Shown: positions 48,626-60,994, counted from the first letter of the stretch. The stretch is 64,000 nt of DNA from Kingdonia uniflora (GCA_014058105.1 JACGCM010002198.1:1191001-1255000); one strand, 5' to 3'. The notes: generated from the sequence alone by a model not told the origin. Numbers and translations are program-made.

Positions 48626-50419
48626 TTACACAGAATAGTGATTTTTTGTGCTGTCATTGCCGAAATGTTTTAGTTTCGCTACAGATTCTACGTGACCTTT
48701 CAAATCATGAAGCTCCCTTAGCCTGCACCAAACAAATAGTTGCATATAACATAAATAGAGGCCGCATTTTTTTCCTGAAGTAATTATTAACTTGATCTAA
48801 AGATTAAACATGAATTTTACCTTGCAATGTCAGCACGCCTCTTAGCCAGCTCCGCAATATCAGAAAGCTCATTAAAATTGCTCTTATCACCCCATATCGA
48901 TGACGATGATGCTTCAGGGATCGGCATTTGTAGACCATGCCTTGAACGCTGATTCGTTGCCCATTGCGCTTCTCTCTCTCCTTTTCCAAAATCCGTCTTT
49001 GATGAGAAAGCAGTCTGTACAAAAATCAATTATAATCACTTAATGTAATATAGTATGATTATACTGATGTAGCTTGGTTGAGGGGGCTGATTTAAATAAC
49101 CTTGCTTTGGAGCAGGTTGTTCCAGGCATTTCCACTCAGAGCATATCGGATCACGAACTTGAGGACATCTAAAGGAATGTAGAAGATAATGCTATAGAGC
49201 CATATCACTCCTGCCCAACCCCAACCCATTCCTTTAATCCTCGCAAACCCCCAATCCGCGTAGACAGCAATAATGGTAGCAATCTTAATATTCATGCAAA
49301 CATAAAAAAAGGAAGAGATTAATACTAGTGTACAATGATGCAATTAAAAAAAAGGCAGAAAAGGCAGCTATCTGCCTCCGGTGGTAGTGCGATGGATTGG
49401 AGAGAAGACACGACAGTTTTAGGTTTTGAAAAGGACAGAGATGAGGATTGGTTGATAAAGGGATTAGGTTGAGAATGAAGAGATTAAGATAGAGGAGGGT
49501 TTGGGAGAAGAGATGTTAATGCGACAGGCAGATATCAATAAGCTTTTCTCTAACTGTAGGGAGAAAGCCTCCCACCATGAATTAAAAATATCAGGTAACT
49601 GTAATCAAATTAATAATTGACCCTACCGACATGTACTCACCAGCTGAGCAATCAAGAAAGCCCCAAGAAGAAGAAGACCTGGGCGTTCAACGTACGACCA
49701 GCTCCGGGATCGAGTAACAAATATGAGAGCTTGACTTACTATGCTCACTTGAAGGTACAGAGCTGCTGTGAGTTCCTCATTGTTAGTCCTGATCGATCTC
49801 AAGCCAAATTTATCCTGACCAATGTATCTTTGCTTAGTAGTTATAACAAGACTAGATGTTTGCTAATTAGATTGAAGTTCTGTCTTACCGAGAAGAAGTC
49901 AGTATCATGGGCAAGCCAAAAGAAAATAACTGTCATTATAGCAAGGTAGGTTCCAAGAACAATTCCAGTTGCAAAAATTTCCTTAAGCTTCCATGAGTCG
50001 GGCATTGGTGAAGCCTTCACCCTGTCCTTTGAAATAGTCATTATGGTCCCGTCATTGAGGATCGCAATGATAAGAACCATGAAGGGTGAAAAATCAAATT
50101 TCCAGAAAAGGACAATCAGCATGAAACCTAAAACAATTCGAATAGTGATGGACACTGCATATATGGTATAGTTTTTCATTCTCTGGAAGATGGCCCTGCT
50201 TGTTAACACGGCACTGATAATCACACTGAGTCCTGGCTCAGTCAAAACTATGTCTGATGCACCACGGGCCGCATCAGTTGCATCTGCCACAGCAATACCA
50301 ATGTCCGCCTTCTTCAGCGCTGGGGCATCGTTCACACCATCCCCTGTCATCCCACAGATGTGTTTCCTCTCCTGAAGCTTCTTCACAATCTCGTACTTGT
50401 GCTCTGCAGTAAAGAATGT

Positions 50420-50474
<55 letters not shown>

Positions 50475-53379
50475 ACCAGGAAAGACTCCAGCAAAGCCAT
50501 CAGCCTGTTCAATGAGCTCTTCGATCGAAATTCCAGCAATAGATTCGTCGGCACAATTACCAAGGAGGGAAGAGGAAGGGTACATGTTGGTTCCCATGCC
50601 CAGACGGCGACCAGTCTCTTTGCCAATGGCTAACTGATCCCCAGTGATCATCTTAACATTGACACCTAGGTCGAGAGCACGGCGAATGGTCTCCGCACTA
50701 TCATGCCTTGGAGGGTCAAACAGGGGCAAGAGACCCACAAACTTCCATGGCTCCCCTGGACTCTCCTTGGTTCTTTCTAGGACACTCTGACGTGCAACAC
50801 CTAGAGAACGAAGACCTCGTTCGGCAAAATTGTTTATGGATGTGTAGACTAAATTCTTATCGTCCCCAGTAAGCTTGCAAAGCTCAATGATCTAGTGACA
50901 CACAAAACGAATGAAAAAAAAAACCCAAAAAATACATAGACATTGATGAGGAGTTTGGGTATACTTCTACCTGCTCGGGTGCACCTTTGCTGTCTCTAAA
51001 CCAATTATCTTCCCGGTCAATATATGTGATGGCCGTCCGTTTTTCCACAGGGTTGAATGGCAGGAAGTGGACCTCTGTAATTCCCTCTCGTGCCTGAAAG
51101 GACAGAAGAAGAATATTATCGTTATCACAATAACAGAATACAAACCACAAGGGATCAAGTAAGAATATCATTATTCTGGATGGCAGTTGACAGTCTTATA
51201 TATCAAATTTTGGAAAATAACATGACCTTTATTTAAATCATCTATACAGCTAAAAATGAAATAATCTATCTGTACCTCCTTGGGGTCACCCAACATGCTA
51301 ACAATGGAAGCGTCAATGGCATCTTGGTTCTCAACTCTGGAAGCTCTAGCAGCAGCCAAAATTGCAGTATCTATGTCAAACTCTTTCGAAAATACCTATT
51401 AACAATTACGACAAACGTTACAGCATGAAATCCATTATCTTCTTTGGTTAATATTACTGATATTGTTTTATGTGATCTCTTGCACTGCCTTACCTCAATT
51501 AAACCTCTATCAACAGTGAGTACATTGAGGGTTAAAGTCCCCGTCTTATCACTACAAAGGACGTCCATCCCGGCCATCTCTTCTATAGCAGTCATACGCT
51601 TGGTGATGGCACCTTGTTGGGATAGCCGGTGGGACCCAATGGCCATAGTAACAGACAATACAGTCGGCATGGCAATGGGTATTCCTCCGATGAGAAGCAC
51701 CAACAGATTATCAATCCCATCTCTGTATTTACGGTTTTGAATTGGGAACATGACGAGTACTTCCACTGCGATCCCCACCGCAATAGAGCAAATACAGAAA
51801 TTTCCAATCGATGTCAACACCTGATTAACACAAATAAAAAGTACATGTTAATAAGAGTTTATAAAGGAGATGTGGTCAATTCTCTGTGTAGCTAGGTGCT
51901 CACCTTTTGGAAGTGGCCAACATTGTTTGTACTATCAACTAAATGAGCAGCCTTGCCAAAGAAGGTGCGGACCCCAGTGGCAATAACCACTGCCTCGATT
52001 TCACCTTGCTTGCAAGTGGACCCAGAGAAAACCTCGTCACCTGGATGCCTTGTTACGGGCAGTGATTCCCCAGTAAGAGCGGACTGGTCAATCTTGAGTG
52101 GGTCCCCTTCCAGCAGCCGAGCATCTGCGGGTACGATATCTCCCAATTTGATGCTAATAATGTCACCTGGCACAAGAATTGCTGCTTCTTCTTCAGCCCA
52201 TTTTCCATCTCTTAGCACCTAATTCATTTAGAAGGACATCAGACTTTATTCTACAAAAACTCAAGCTAGAGTGTGAAATTGACAAGTACAATGACTACCT
52301 TGGTCTTTGGGGCAAGACCCGCCATTAGAGCAGCTGCTGCATTTCCAGCATTGTTCTCTTCAACGAAACTGATGGTTGAATTGATGATAAGCAACACCAT
52401 AATACCGGCAAAATCTTGCCAGTCCGGGGGTTTGCCCTATGGTTGGAAAAATTGACACAAATAGAGTCATAGAAATAGATACATAGACAGAAAAGCTAGC
52501 GGGTTGGGATTAGAGGACAACATTCTTATAAATAAATCGGGGAACTAATTTTCTAAGAGAAAGTACTCTTTTCATGGAAATTATCCTAGAAATGAATGGA
52601 TCACAATTTAATCAAACAGGTTATCTGGGTGTTTTCTTTTCAAGGCTTCAGAAAGTCTATTTTCTGGCAAAGGCACTAACCGCGAGGGTGAGATGGTTTT
52701 TAAATTTTACCTTGAATGAATCAGTTGCCCCACGATCCAAAAAACTAGAATATATGCGTTCATTTAGACATTATACCTAAACAGATAGGGAGAGTGTGTG
52801 AATACATACCCCTCCATTAGCCAAACCTATAGCCATTATGGCCGCGATTTCCATGACCCATGATAAGGGGTTCCACATAAACCCCAAAAATTTTAAAAAC
52901 TTGTTTTCCTGTTTCAAAAACACAATTAAACATTAATGCATACATAACAGATCTTCAATTAATCATTATAAACAAAGGAACAAATACTTGATGATAATAA
53001 AATTATACCTTCTTCTCCTCCAACTTGTTTGGGCCGAATATAAGGAGCCTCGCTTCTCCTTCTCCTTTTGATAAACCTTCTTGTGTACATTTCAGCTCCT
53101 CAAATACCTCCGCTATAGGGATCCTCTCCTGCAAAAAAAAATAAAAAAATCCAGAATCTTTATTAATAATAATAAATAAAATTACAGAACAAAACAAAAA
53201 TATAAACATGGTAAGGACATTTATGAATAAAACAAAGTATCATATTAATAATTTCCTAAAAATCACATAAAGTGAATTATAAAAAGTAAAAAAATAAAAC
53301 CCTAATTACATAAAGAACTTACGAGATCAACGCCTTCATTCCTGATCCTCTCCAAGCTTATCTTCCTCTCTTCGTCCAT
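48626..53379 (-). CDS. AHA-like: Plasma-membrane H+-ATPase (P3A-type proton pump), AHA6/8/9-like, 14 exons
   Basis: Uses ATP to export protons across the plasma membrane. Exons (minus strand): 53379-53323, 53128-53009, 52908-52810, 52436-52299, 52218-51904, 51820-51494, 51395-51276, 51093-50971, 50891-50477, 50403-49889, 49814-49641, 49283-49101, 49014-48821, 48722-48626. All have GT-AG borders and phases agree, giving 2877 coding bases (958 residues plus stop, usual family length about 950). Seen: LTGES (exon 5), phosphorylation motif [11 protein letters not shown] (exon 6), ATP-binding KGAPEQ (exon 8), [20 protein letters not shown] (exon 9), [20 protein letters not shown] (exon 10), and the C-terminal regulatory domain with [13 protein letters not shown]. 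The last residues are HYSV where most pumps end [25 protein letters not shown] and [12 protein letters not shown] recall the pollen-type subgroup. No frame damage found, so it is probably functional. Confidence 0.93.
50421..50472 (-). repeat. (AG)n / (CT)n microsatellite filling intron 9
   Basis: About 26 AG units on the plus strand. On the gene strand this is a CT run that makes up most of a 73-base intron (50476-50404), between donor GTAACT and acceptor TGCAG. Confidence 0.9.
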
Positions 53380-53427
53380 TGTTTTTCGTTAAAAATCTCT
53401 CTTAAACGTGTTTCAGAGAAGCTTTTT

Positions 53428-53442
53428 TTAGAGAGAAATCAT
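53428..53442 (-). promoter_or_regulatory. Four-codon upstream ORF in the proton pump leader
   Basis: ATG ATT TCT CTC TAA (MISL) ends 48 bases before the main ATG at 53379. Short uORFs are known in leaders of some plant H+-ATPase genes, where they tune translation. Inclusion in the transcript is inferred from its position below the TATA-like site. Confidence 0.5.
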
Positions 53443-53454
53443 GGCGTCCAAATC

Positions 53455-53468
53455 TAGGGTTAGGGTTT
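53455..53468 (-). promoter_or_regulatory. Telo-box-like motif in the leader
   Basis: The gene strand reads AAACCCTAACCCTA, two units of the plant telomere-type box found in promoters and leaders of many growth-related genes. Confidence 0.5.
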
Positions 53469-53520
53469 CTCTCTCTAAAACTAGAAACAGAGACGAAAGG
53501 TTTAAGCTGAAAACCACTGC

Positions 53521-53533
53521 TTGTATTTATCTC
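53521..53533 (-). promoter_or_regulatory. Possible TATA box of the proton pump gene
   Basis: GATAAATACAAG on the minus strand lies about 145 bases upstream of the ATG. It is a modest match and no initiator was identified. Confidence 0.35.
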
Positions 53534-54967
53534 TGTTTGTTTCCAAGATTTTCGAGATATTTCCGAGTTTCTCGGATGATTGATTTTGTTTGTTACGAGT
53601 GGGCCCGTCGTATCTGAGATAAACCCTAGAATGGGAATAATCCTTTTTGATCAACTCCAAGAGTTTATGTAGATTATGTAGTTTAATGCTGATCTCATTA
53701 TAATCACTGCAGCTATGATAATTATCAACTTAAATAGCTGCAAACCATGAATTTGTATGCAATTATTATTAAATTTTAGTTGTCAGTGCCCAAAGCCAAA
53801 CTGCAAAGGCCACTGCAAATTAGAAAGAAAATAAAATCTAAATTTAGTAGCTTAAAGATGCTTGCGGATTGCATCCTACAATTTCAGTATGAGGAATGAA
53901 CTTAACTGATCATCCACTATGTCCTCTTGTATCTCATCCGAACCAGACTGGCAATTGTGCAGATCGGAGCACTTAAACTCCACGTTAACTAGATCTCGGG
54001 TTCGGATTAGGCGAGTCCAAGTTGCAACCCTACTTTCAAGGAACCCTATATCTCTACATGAGGCCCCTCCAAGGATATGACATGTGTTACTTTACAACTC
54101 CTTTGAAACAAATTAAATCTCCAATCTTTCTCACCATTTGTACCCCTCTAGTAACGTCATAAAAAAAAACTTTAGGTCAGCACAACTAATACTCACCAAA
54201 TTTACAATTTTGAAGATATTATGTGAATCCTCCCTTTTGTTATACAATATTTACAAGATGACCTTCCTTCTTTTTGCCACTTATACAAAATATTCATGGC
54301 ATTTCAAATTCAAGTTAAAACAATGTCCAAACTTGCATACAATTAAGAACAAAAAAAAATTAACATTCAAAACTTTACGATTACATTTTTGCAAAGTTCA
54401 ACGAACAAGAATTTGCAAAAACTTATATTGGTTTTTGATCGACACATTAATTTGAATGCTCTTTATGGTTGCTTTCAAGATGCCTTTCTTCCACCGTCAT
54501 ATTGATTATGTTACTAGACGTGTTCATATTTAAAGGTGCAATGAAAGTTTCGTTACTGTCATATAAGCCTCCAACTATAGGTCTCAAAGAGATAAATCCA
54601 TAAATTTATAAAGTTCTCAGTATAATATTTCACAATATTTGATTTGAAAATGAAGGGAAGTAATATAATATTATATATTTTTATATTTAGTTAGTCTCTG
54701 GCTCTTTCATTTAAATTTTAATGCTGCCATCGTTTGGTGAGAAAAAAAAGGGTAGAAGTGGCAATTTCTTTTATATTTAACTAGAAGATTTAATTTGTTT
54801 CAAGTGAGTTGTAAAAGAACACGCCACATTCTTAACTTATCCTTCCCTCTTTTCACTAAGGCAAATTTCTCTTGCAACTATGGATGTATCGCCCGAAAGC
54901 TTGAGTAGTAGTTCTTTTGTAGCTTTCATGGTCGAATTGGTTATCTTTACTTGATCATCCTTTATCT
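53534..54967. other. Upstream region of the proton pump gene
   Basis: AT-rich, no gene motif seen. It should contain regulatory sequence of the pump gene, but no individual site stands out. Confidence 0.4.
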
Positions 54968-55387
54968 TAGGGATGGCAATTTGACCTGCTCCGTTGGGGA
55001 TTCGCCCCGAACGGGGCGGGTTTGGGATGTATTAAACGGATATGGTGGCGGGTATGGGAAGTATAACACAAATCCGTAGAGAAATGGGGCGGATTTGGGA
55101 TTACCTCAAAAAATTCGTACCTACCCCGTCCCATTTAAATAGTTTATTGTTATTACCCTTAATAAATATATAAATACAAACCTATATAAAAAAGTTTTTT
55201 TTTTGAAAAATAGTTTTATTAGTTAAATGGGGATGGGGATTGCATTTAGTTTTGCAATGTAGGGGCGGGGGGGATGGGGATCCCCCATTTATTTTAAATG
55301 GGTTTTGGGGCAGGGATGGGAGTGGGGAAATTAGGCGGGGATGGGGATAGGGATAGGATTAGCTCCTCCGCCCCATTGCCATCCCTA
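54968..55387. mobile_element. hAT-like MITE, complete
   Basis: 420 bp with perfect 13 bp terminal inverted repeats, TAGGGATGGCAAT (54968-54980) and ATTGCCATCCCTA (55375-55387). The interior is G-rich, with repeated GGGGATGGGGAT-like words, and holds no ORF of note. The flanks share TATCT but not in register, so an 8 bp target duplication could not be confirmed. A partial relative is at 46850-47023. Confidence 0.75.
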
Positions 55388-56369
55388 CCTATCTCAAGGG
55401 CAAAACTTCCAATTTACTTGTAGTATTGGGTCTCTTTTATTTAATTGGGTTCTTTGCTTCCATTCATCAACTAGCAAAACATTTGAAGTCCTCTCAGAGA
55501 AATTTCTTCATCGAAGATTTATTGAAGTTAGCCGTATGGGTACCTTGCAGTGTTACAGTATTATGCTGCTCGTATCCTCTGTTAATGATCAGGAGCACAA
55601 CATGATCATCTCATCTTGGCATTTGTCATGTGCACTACTACCTTAATACATTGTGTTAATCGCCATAAGTTGCAGTCGAAAGAAAAGCAAGATTTCTCAA
55701 TCTTCTAATAGAAAGAGCCTAGCTTAAGCCGTCAATGGGCTTCCAGTCTGGGTATCCCCTTTTCTAGATTTCGTAATATTGTTGTTTTTAGCTTTGCAAA
55801 TCAAAATTGTGGTTGTATGAGTTCGTGGCAATGGTAACTAAACTTCCATTTGATATAGAACACTAGATTCAGGTGTTCTTATGCCTAAGAATTCACATGA
55901 TACATTTTGGATTTCTGCAGATATGAAAACTTCACATCTACATCGTGACCCTGCTAGGATATATGTAACATAAATGAGCATTGCAACTTGCAAGTTTAGT
56001 TCCTATAGGCCAATTTACCGTGAAACCTGTATCATTTCCTGATCTAGCTCAAACATGAATAGAATAAAATAGACGCAAGACGCAACAACAGATGCAAATG
56101 GATGTGGTACACCATAAAAAGATAGTCATTAACGTATGTGGTACACCATCTTTAAGTTTCTTAAATGAGGATATTTGGTTGATCAAAACTAACTCACATC
56201 CTGCAACCTTTAACTTCTCGTTAGGGCAGCCAAAGTAACGTCCAGTTTTTTTGCTAGCTAGTTCTGTTCTAAACCTACAACATTTTTAATTTTCCGGTCT
56301 CAACTCACTTCTATTTGCTTGGGGCCATAATACCCGTAATACATCACTATTTCTCAAATATGCAACTAT
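55388..56369. other. Intergenic stretch between MITE and copia element
   Basis: No coding or RNA feature recognised. Confidence 0.45.
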
Positions 56370-56374
56370 GTTAT

Positions 56375-56980
56375 TGTTGGGTATGAACTCGAATTGAAGA
56401 GATTGTCGAAGTTGGAAATTGTCGAAGTCGTTCGAACGAGGTTAATAGTCGTTCAAACGAACTCATGTACTCCCTGGAATTTTGGCCCAAGAGTTAATCT
56501 CGTTCGAACGAGATTGGATGTCGTTCGAACGAGATGTTATGTTTCTAGGGTTGGAGACCAACTATCGCAAAGTCGTTTGAACGAGCTTGGAGTCGTTCGA
56601 ACGAGCTTCGCGTAGGTTTGCCTTAGATGTTAGAGTTATGCCTCGAGATCCGTACTACTTGTATTTTTTGTTCTCTAGTATATAAAGAGGACTTAGGTTA
56701 TTTTGTTTATCCATCTTTTGGTAAGTTTAACCTTAGAGAGGCTAGGGTTTGAGAGACTCCATTAAAGATTGAGAAGCTTGAGAGATCATTGTAACCTGTT
56801 TGATATCATAGTGAATTGTTCGTGGGGAGTAGTTTTTCATCCGCAAGGGTTTTCCACTTCCCTCCTACGGGTAAATTCCTTGTGTTCTTTATTGTCTTTG
56901 TTTGATTTACTTCTTGTGTTGGCGATTTCTGCGTTTCGTTCTTCGAAGGGAAAAGAGAGTAGCTACCTCAATTCTCAACA
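56375..56980 (+). repeat. 5' LTR of the copia element
   Basis: 606 bp. It contains six palindromes of the TCGTTCGAACGA type (56428, 56449, 56500, 56521, 56573, 56593) and a TATA box (TATATAAAG) near 56681, about 75 bp after the last palindrome. Confidence 0.93.
56428..56604. repeat. Palindrome array in the copia 5' LTR
   Basis: Exact TCGTTCGAACGA at 56428, 56500, 56521 and 56593; one-base variants at 56449 (TCGTTCAAACGA) and 56573 (TCGTTTGAACGA). They come as three pairs spaced 20-21 bp start to start. CTGGAATTTTGGCCCAAGAG separates pairs one and two. Confidence 0.9.
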
Positions 56981-56982
56981 AT

Positions 56983-56994
56983 TGGTATCAGAGC
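56983..56994 (+). other. Primer-binding site, initiator tRNA-Met type
   Basis: TGGTATCAGAGC lies two bases after the 5' LTR. Confidence 0.9.
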
Positions 56995-57023
56995 GAGTGT
57001 TAGGGCTTGTGTGGTGAAGAGCG

Positions 57024-57809
57024 ATGGCCGATCAAGAAAAGTTGAAGATCACGAAGTTCAATGGGTCGAATTTTGGAGTGTAGAAGATGCAGATAGAAGA
57101 TTACCTTTATCAAAAGGATCTTGATCTACCGCTGGGTGGAGCTGAGATGAAGCCAGTAGATTTTGATGAAGCTAAGTGGGCGCGATTGGATCGCAAAGCG
57201 CTTGGAACCGTTATGTTAGCGCTATCATCTCAAATTTTACACATGATCTCCAAAGTTACGACGACGAAGGGATTGATGGAAACGTTGTCCGCTATGTACT
57301 CGGAACCGTCTGGGGCAAATAAGGTTTACCTTTCACGACGCTTGTTTACTTTGAAGATGAAGGAGAATGGTAGTGTGCAAGCTCATATCAGTGAATTCAA
57401 TACCATACATGCTCAACTGGAATCCGTTAAAATTATTTTTACCGAGGAGGTAAGAGCGTGGAATCTTCTAGGGCAGATGCCAGAAAGCTGGGAAGGATTC
57501 ATTACAGCTGTGAGCAACTCATCGGGGAAGGAAGATATCAAATTTGACACTATAGTCTTGTTGATTAAGAGTGAAGAGAATAGACGTAAAACATCTGAAC
57601 CCTCTTCGAGTTCAAACGGCAGTATGTTGATCGTCGAGGAAAGAAGGAGGTCTTACAGAAAAGGGCCGAAATTTGGAAGAGGTCGATCACAGTCAAGAGG
57701 GAAGTCTAAGCCGCCCGGTACGTGCTGGACTTGTGGAAAGAAGGGTTACTTCATGTGAGATTGCAACTCTTCTTCGTCTAAAAAGATTGATGATGAAGAG
57801 AACGATACA
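57024..57809 (+). pseudogene. Copia gag
   Basis: Starts MADQEKLKITKFNGSNFGV, then TAG at 57081 where the family has tryptophan. It continues in frame with KMQIEDYLYQKD, LSRRLFTLKMKENGSVQAHI and a basic stretch before the zinc knuckle. The knuckle reads CWTCGKKGYFM, TGA at 57756, then DC, so its histidine is tyrosine and an arginine codon has become a stop. Gag coats the element RNA in the virus-like particle; this copy cannot produce it in full. Confidence 0.85.
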
Positions 57810-60800
57810 ATGAACCTTACTGAGGAGGTTAGTTCTGACGAGGCTTTACTACTATTATGTGACGATGTTAACGAATCTTGGATTGTTGATTTGGGCGCTT
57901 CCTTCCATGCTACTGCGAACGTAGGTTTTCTTACTAATATTGTTAAAGGCGACTTCGGTACGGTCTTTCTTGCAAAGAAGAGTGCACACAATATTACTGG
58001 AAAGGGAAACGCTAAGTTATTGTTGCCTTCAGGGGGAACATTGGTTTTACAGAATATGCGACTTGTACCTAAACTGGGGTGTAACTTTATATCGGTTAGA
58101 AAATTGGCGGATGATGCCGGATATGAGTATACCTTTGGCACAACCTTCTGGAAGGTTACAAAGGGAGCTATGTTGGTAGCTCGGGGATTGCGACAAGGAA
58201 CATTGTTTACAATGCAAAGTACAATTTCCACTATTTGTGCGGCTACTCCAGGGATTGATACAAGTACGTGACACAAACAGCTCGGTCACATTAGTGAGAA
58301 GGGGATGAAGATAATGGTAACAAAGGGAAAGCTAGAGGGTCTTGCTGAGGTTGATCTCAAGTTTTGTGAAGAGTGTGTTCTTGCGAAGCAGAAGAAGGTC
58401 AGTTTCAAATTATCGAGAAGATCAAGGAAACCTGGAAAGCTCGATCTTGTACACACGGATGTCTGGGGGCCAACCAAGGTATCTTCTCTTGGTGGTTCTC
58501 ATTACTATGTTACTTTTATCGATGATATTACTCGTAAACTGTGGGTCTACTTCGTGAAGAATAAGTCAGATGTGTTCGATAAATTCAAAAGGTGGAGGGC
58601 TCTGGTTGAAAATGAAACCGGTTTGAAACTGAAGTGTCTCAAGTCGGATAATGGGGGCGAATACTGTAGTGACGAGTTTGAAGACTTTTACGCATCAAGC
58701 GGGATTAGGATACAGAAGACAATTCCCGGAACACCGCAATAAAATGGTAATGCAGAACGCATGAACCGAATAATAAATGAGAGAGCGAGGAGTATGAGAC
58801 TCAACGCTGGATTGCCAAAGTGTTTTTGGGTGGATGCGGTTAGTACGGCGGTGTACTTGATTAACAGAGGGCCTTCGACGGCTTTGGACTTTAGACTACC
58901 TGAAGAAGTATGGATCAATAAAGATGTAAACCTTAATCACTTACGTATTTTCGGTTGTATCTCATATGTGCTTGATAATTCATATACAAGGACCAAGTTG
59001 GATGCAAAGTCGACGAAGTGCATTTTCATTGGATACGGTGGTGATGAGTTTGGGTACCAGTTTTGGGATGCGAAGAATCGGAAAGTTATCTGGAGCCGTA
59101 ATGTTACATTCAATGAGGAAGTCTTATATAAAGATTTCAAAGTACCTGTAAAAAGTATTTAAGGTGAAGAAGAGGAAAGTGTCGACATTGAAGATGATGA
59201 ACCCTCTCGAGAGGATAATGAAGAAGTCGTTGTTGAGTCCGATGCACCGGATCAGAATGAGGAACCTAATATTCTAGACATTCCAATAGCACTTCGAAAG
59301 GAGCCGAGAGTTACAAGAATTCTGGCAAGGTACGTAAATTCTTTAAATCACTTGCTACTTACAGATGGTGGTGAACCTGAAAGTTACAAGGAGGCTTTAG
59401 ATGTGGAAGCCATTAGCAAGTGGGAGCTTGCTATGGATGATGAGATGCAGTCATTATCAGTTAATCAAACTTGGAATTTAGTTCGGTTACGGAAGGGGAA
59501 AAAAGCATTGCACAACAAATGGGTATACAGACTAAAGCAGGAATCTGATGGTTCAAGGAGATTCAAGGCTAGACTTGTGGTGAAGGGCTTTTAGCAGAAA
59601 GAGGGCGTTGATTTTGGTGAAATTTTTGCTCTTGTTGTAAAGATGTCTACTATTCGGGTTGTGATGAATATAGTTGCTGTTGAAGACTTACATCTTGAAC
59701 AACTTGATGTCAAGACTGCATTTCTTCACGGTAACCTTGATGAAGAAATTTATATGAAGCAACCAGAAGGGTATTCGGATAAAGGGAAAGAAGATTTTGT
59801 GTGTAGGCTTACGAAGAGCTTATACGGTTTGAACCAAGCGCCGAGACAATGGTATTTGAAGTTTGAATAGTTCATGTCTAGAAATGGCTATTTAAAGATC
59901 AATGTGGATCACTGTTGTTTTATCAAGAATACGGGGAACTCGTATATTATTCTACTTCTGTATGTAGATGATATGTTGGTAGCAAGTGCTGACATGGAAG
60001 AGATTGTTAAGTTGAAGGAACTATTATTCCGGGAGTTTTCTATGAAGGACTTGGGTGCGGCGAAACAAGTTCTTGGTATGCGTGTTACAAGTGACAGAAA
60101 GCGGCGAGAATTAAAGTTGTCTCAAGCTTAGTACATTGGCAAAGTACTGAAGCGGTTCAATATGGATGGTTCTAAAGTTGTTAGTACACATAGGAGGTCA
60201 CTTCAAATTATCAAAGGATTATTGTCCAAAGACGCAGAAGGATCACGATGAGATGCGGAAGGTTCCTTATCAATCCGCGGTTGGTAGCTTAATGTACGAT
60301 ATGATTTGTACAAAACCAGACATTGCCCAAGCTGTAGGAGTTGTGAGTAGGCATATGAGCAATCCAGACAAGGAGTATTGGAGAGCTGTGAAATGGATAC
60401 TGAGATATCTAAAGAGGACTCAAGATATGGCATTATGTTATAGGGGTTCTCAGATATGCTTATAGGGTTATGTTGATTCTGATATGGCGGGTGACATGGA
60501 TAGGCGGAAGAGCACTAGTGGTTTCGTTTTTACATTAGGAAGCGGTGCAGTTACATGGGTTTCTAGGCTATAGAAGATTGTAACTTTATCTACGACGGAG
60601 GCGGAATATGATGCAGCTACAGAAGCGTGCAAATATATAGTTTGGCTCAAAGGGTTGATGAAAGAGCTTGGTAGAGAACAATTTTCTCTTAAGTTGTATA
60701 GTGATAGTCAAAGCATTATAGACTTAGCAAAGAATTCGGCTTTTCACTCTAGGACCAAACACATTGATATTCGGTATCACTATATTCGCTCGCTCCTTGA

Positions 60801-60921
60801 GGACGGTGTGTTGAAGCTTGAGAAGATTCACATTGATGTGAATCCGGCCGATATGTTTACAAAGGTGATGACTTTTCAGAAGTTGACGACATGTACAACT
60901 TCTGTGGGTCTTCAAGATTGA
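57810..60921 (+). pseudogene. Copia pol: protease, integrase, RT, RNase H
   Basis: Protease WIVDLGASFHAT (family DSGAS) is at about 57880. The integrase zinc-binding part has HKQLGH and CEECVLAKQKK; its catalytic residues lie in DLVHTDVWGP, KSDNGGEY and, after a stop at 58740, NGNAERMNR. RT runs from WELAMDDEMQSL (about 59421) with KTAFLHGNLDEEIYMKQPEG and the intact box LLYVDDMLVAS (about 59960-59990). RNase H spans 60272-60900 with VDSDMAGD, TEAEYDAATEA, YSDSQSIIDLA and NPADMFTK. Stops at 58269, 58740, 59160, 59592, 59868, 60129, 60463 and 60571, plus a frameshift near 60190, inactivate it. Confidence 0.9.
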
Positions 60922-60994
60922 AGGTCCGGGTAGTGCGAGCAATTCATTGGGAGATCTGGAAATGGGTTACGGGATTTGATTTCAAGTGGGAGAT

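Noticed and set aside
50416..50637. Plus-strand protein starting with an RE repeat
   Set aside because: It is the (AG)n microsatellite and the antisense of proton pump exon 9.
54960..55395. An 8 bp target duplication flanking the MITE
   Set aside because: Both flanks contain TATCT but not in the same register next to the inverted ends, so it is not claimed.
57746..58276. 176-codon minus-strand ORF inside the copia element
   Set aside because: Exactly antisense to protease-integrase sequence with clear copia motifs on the plus strand.
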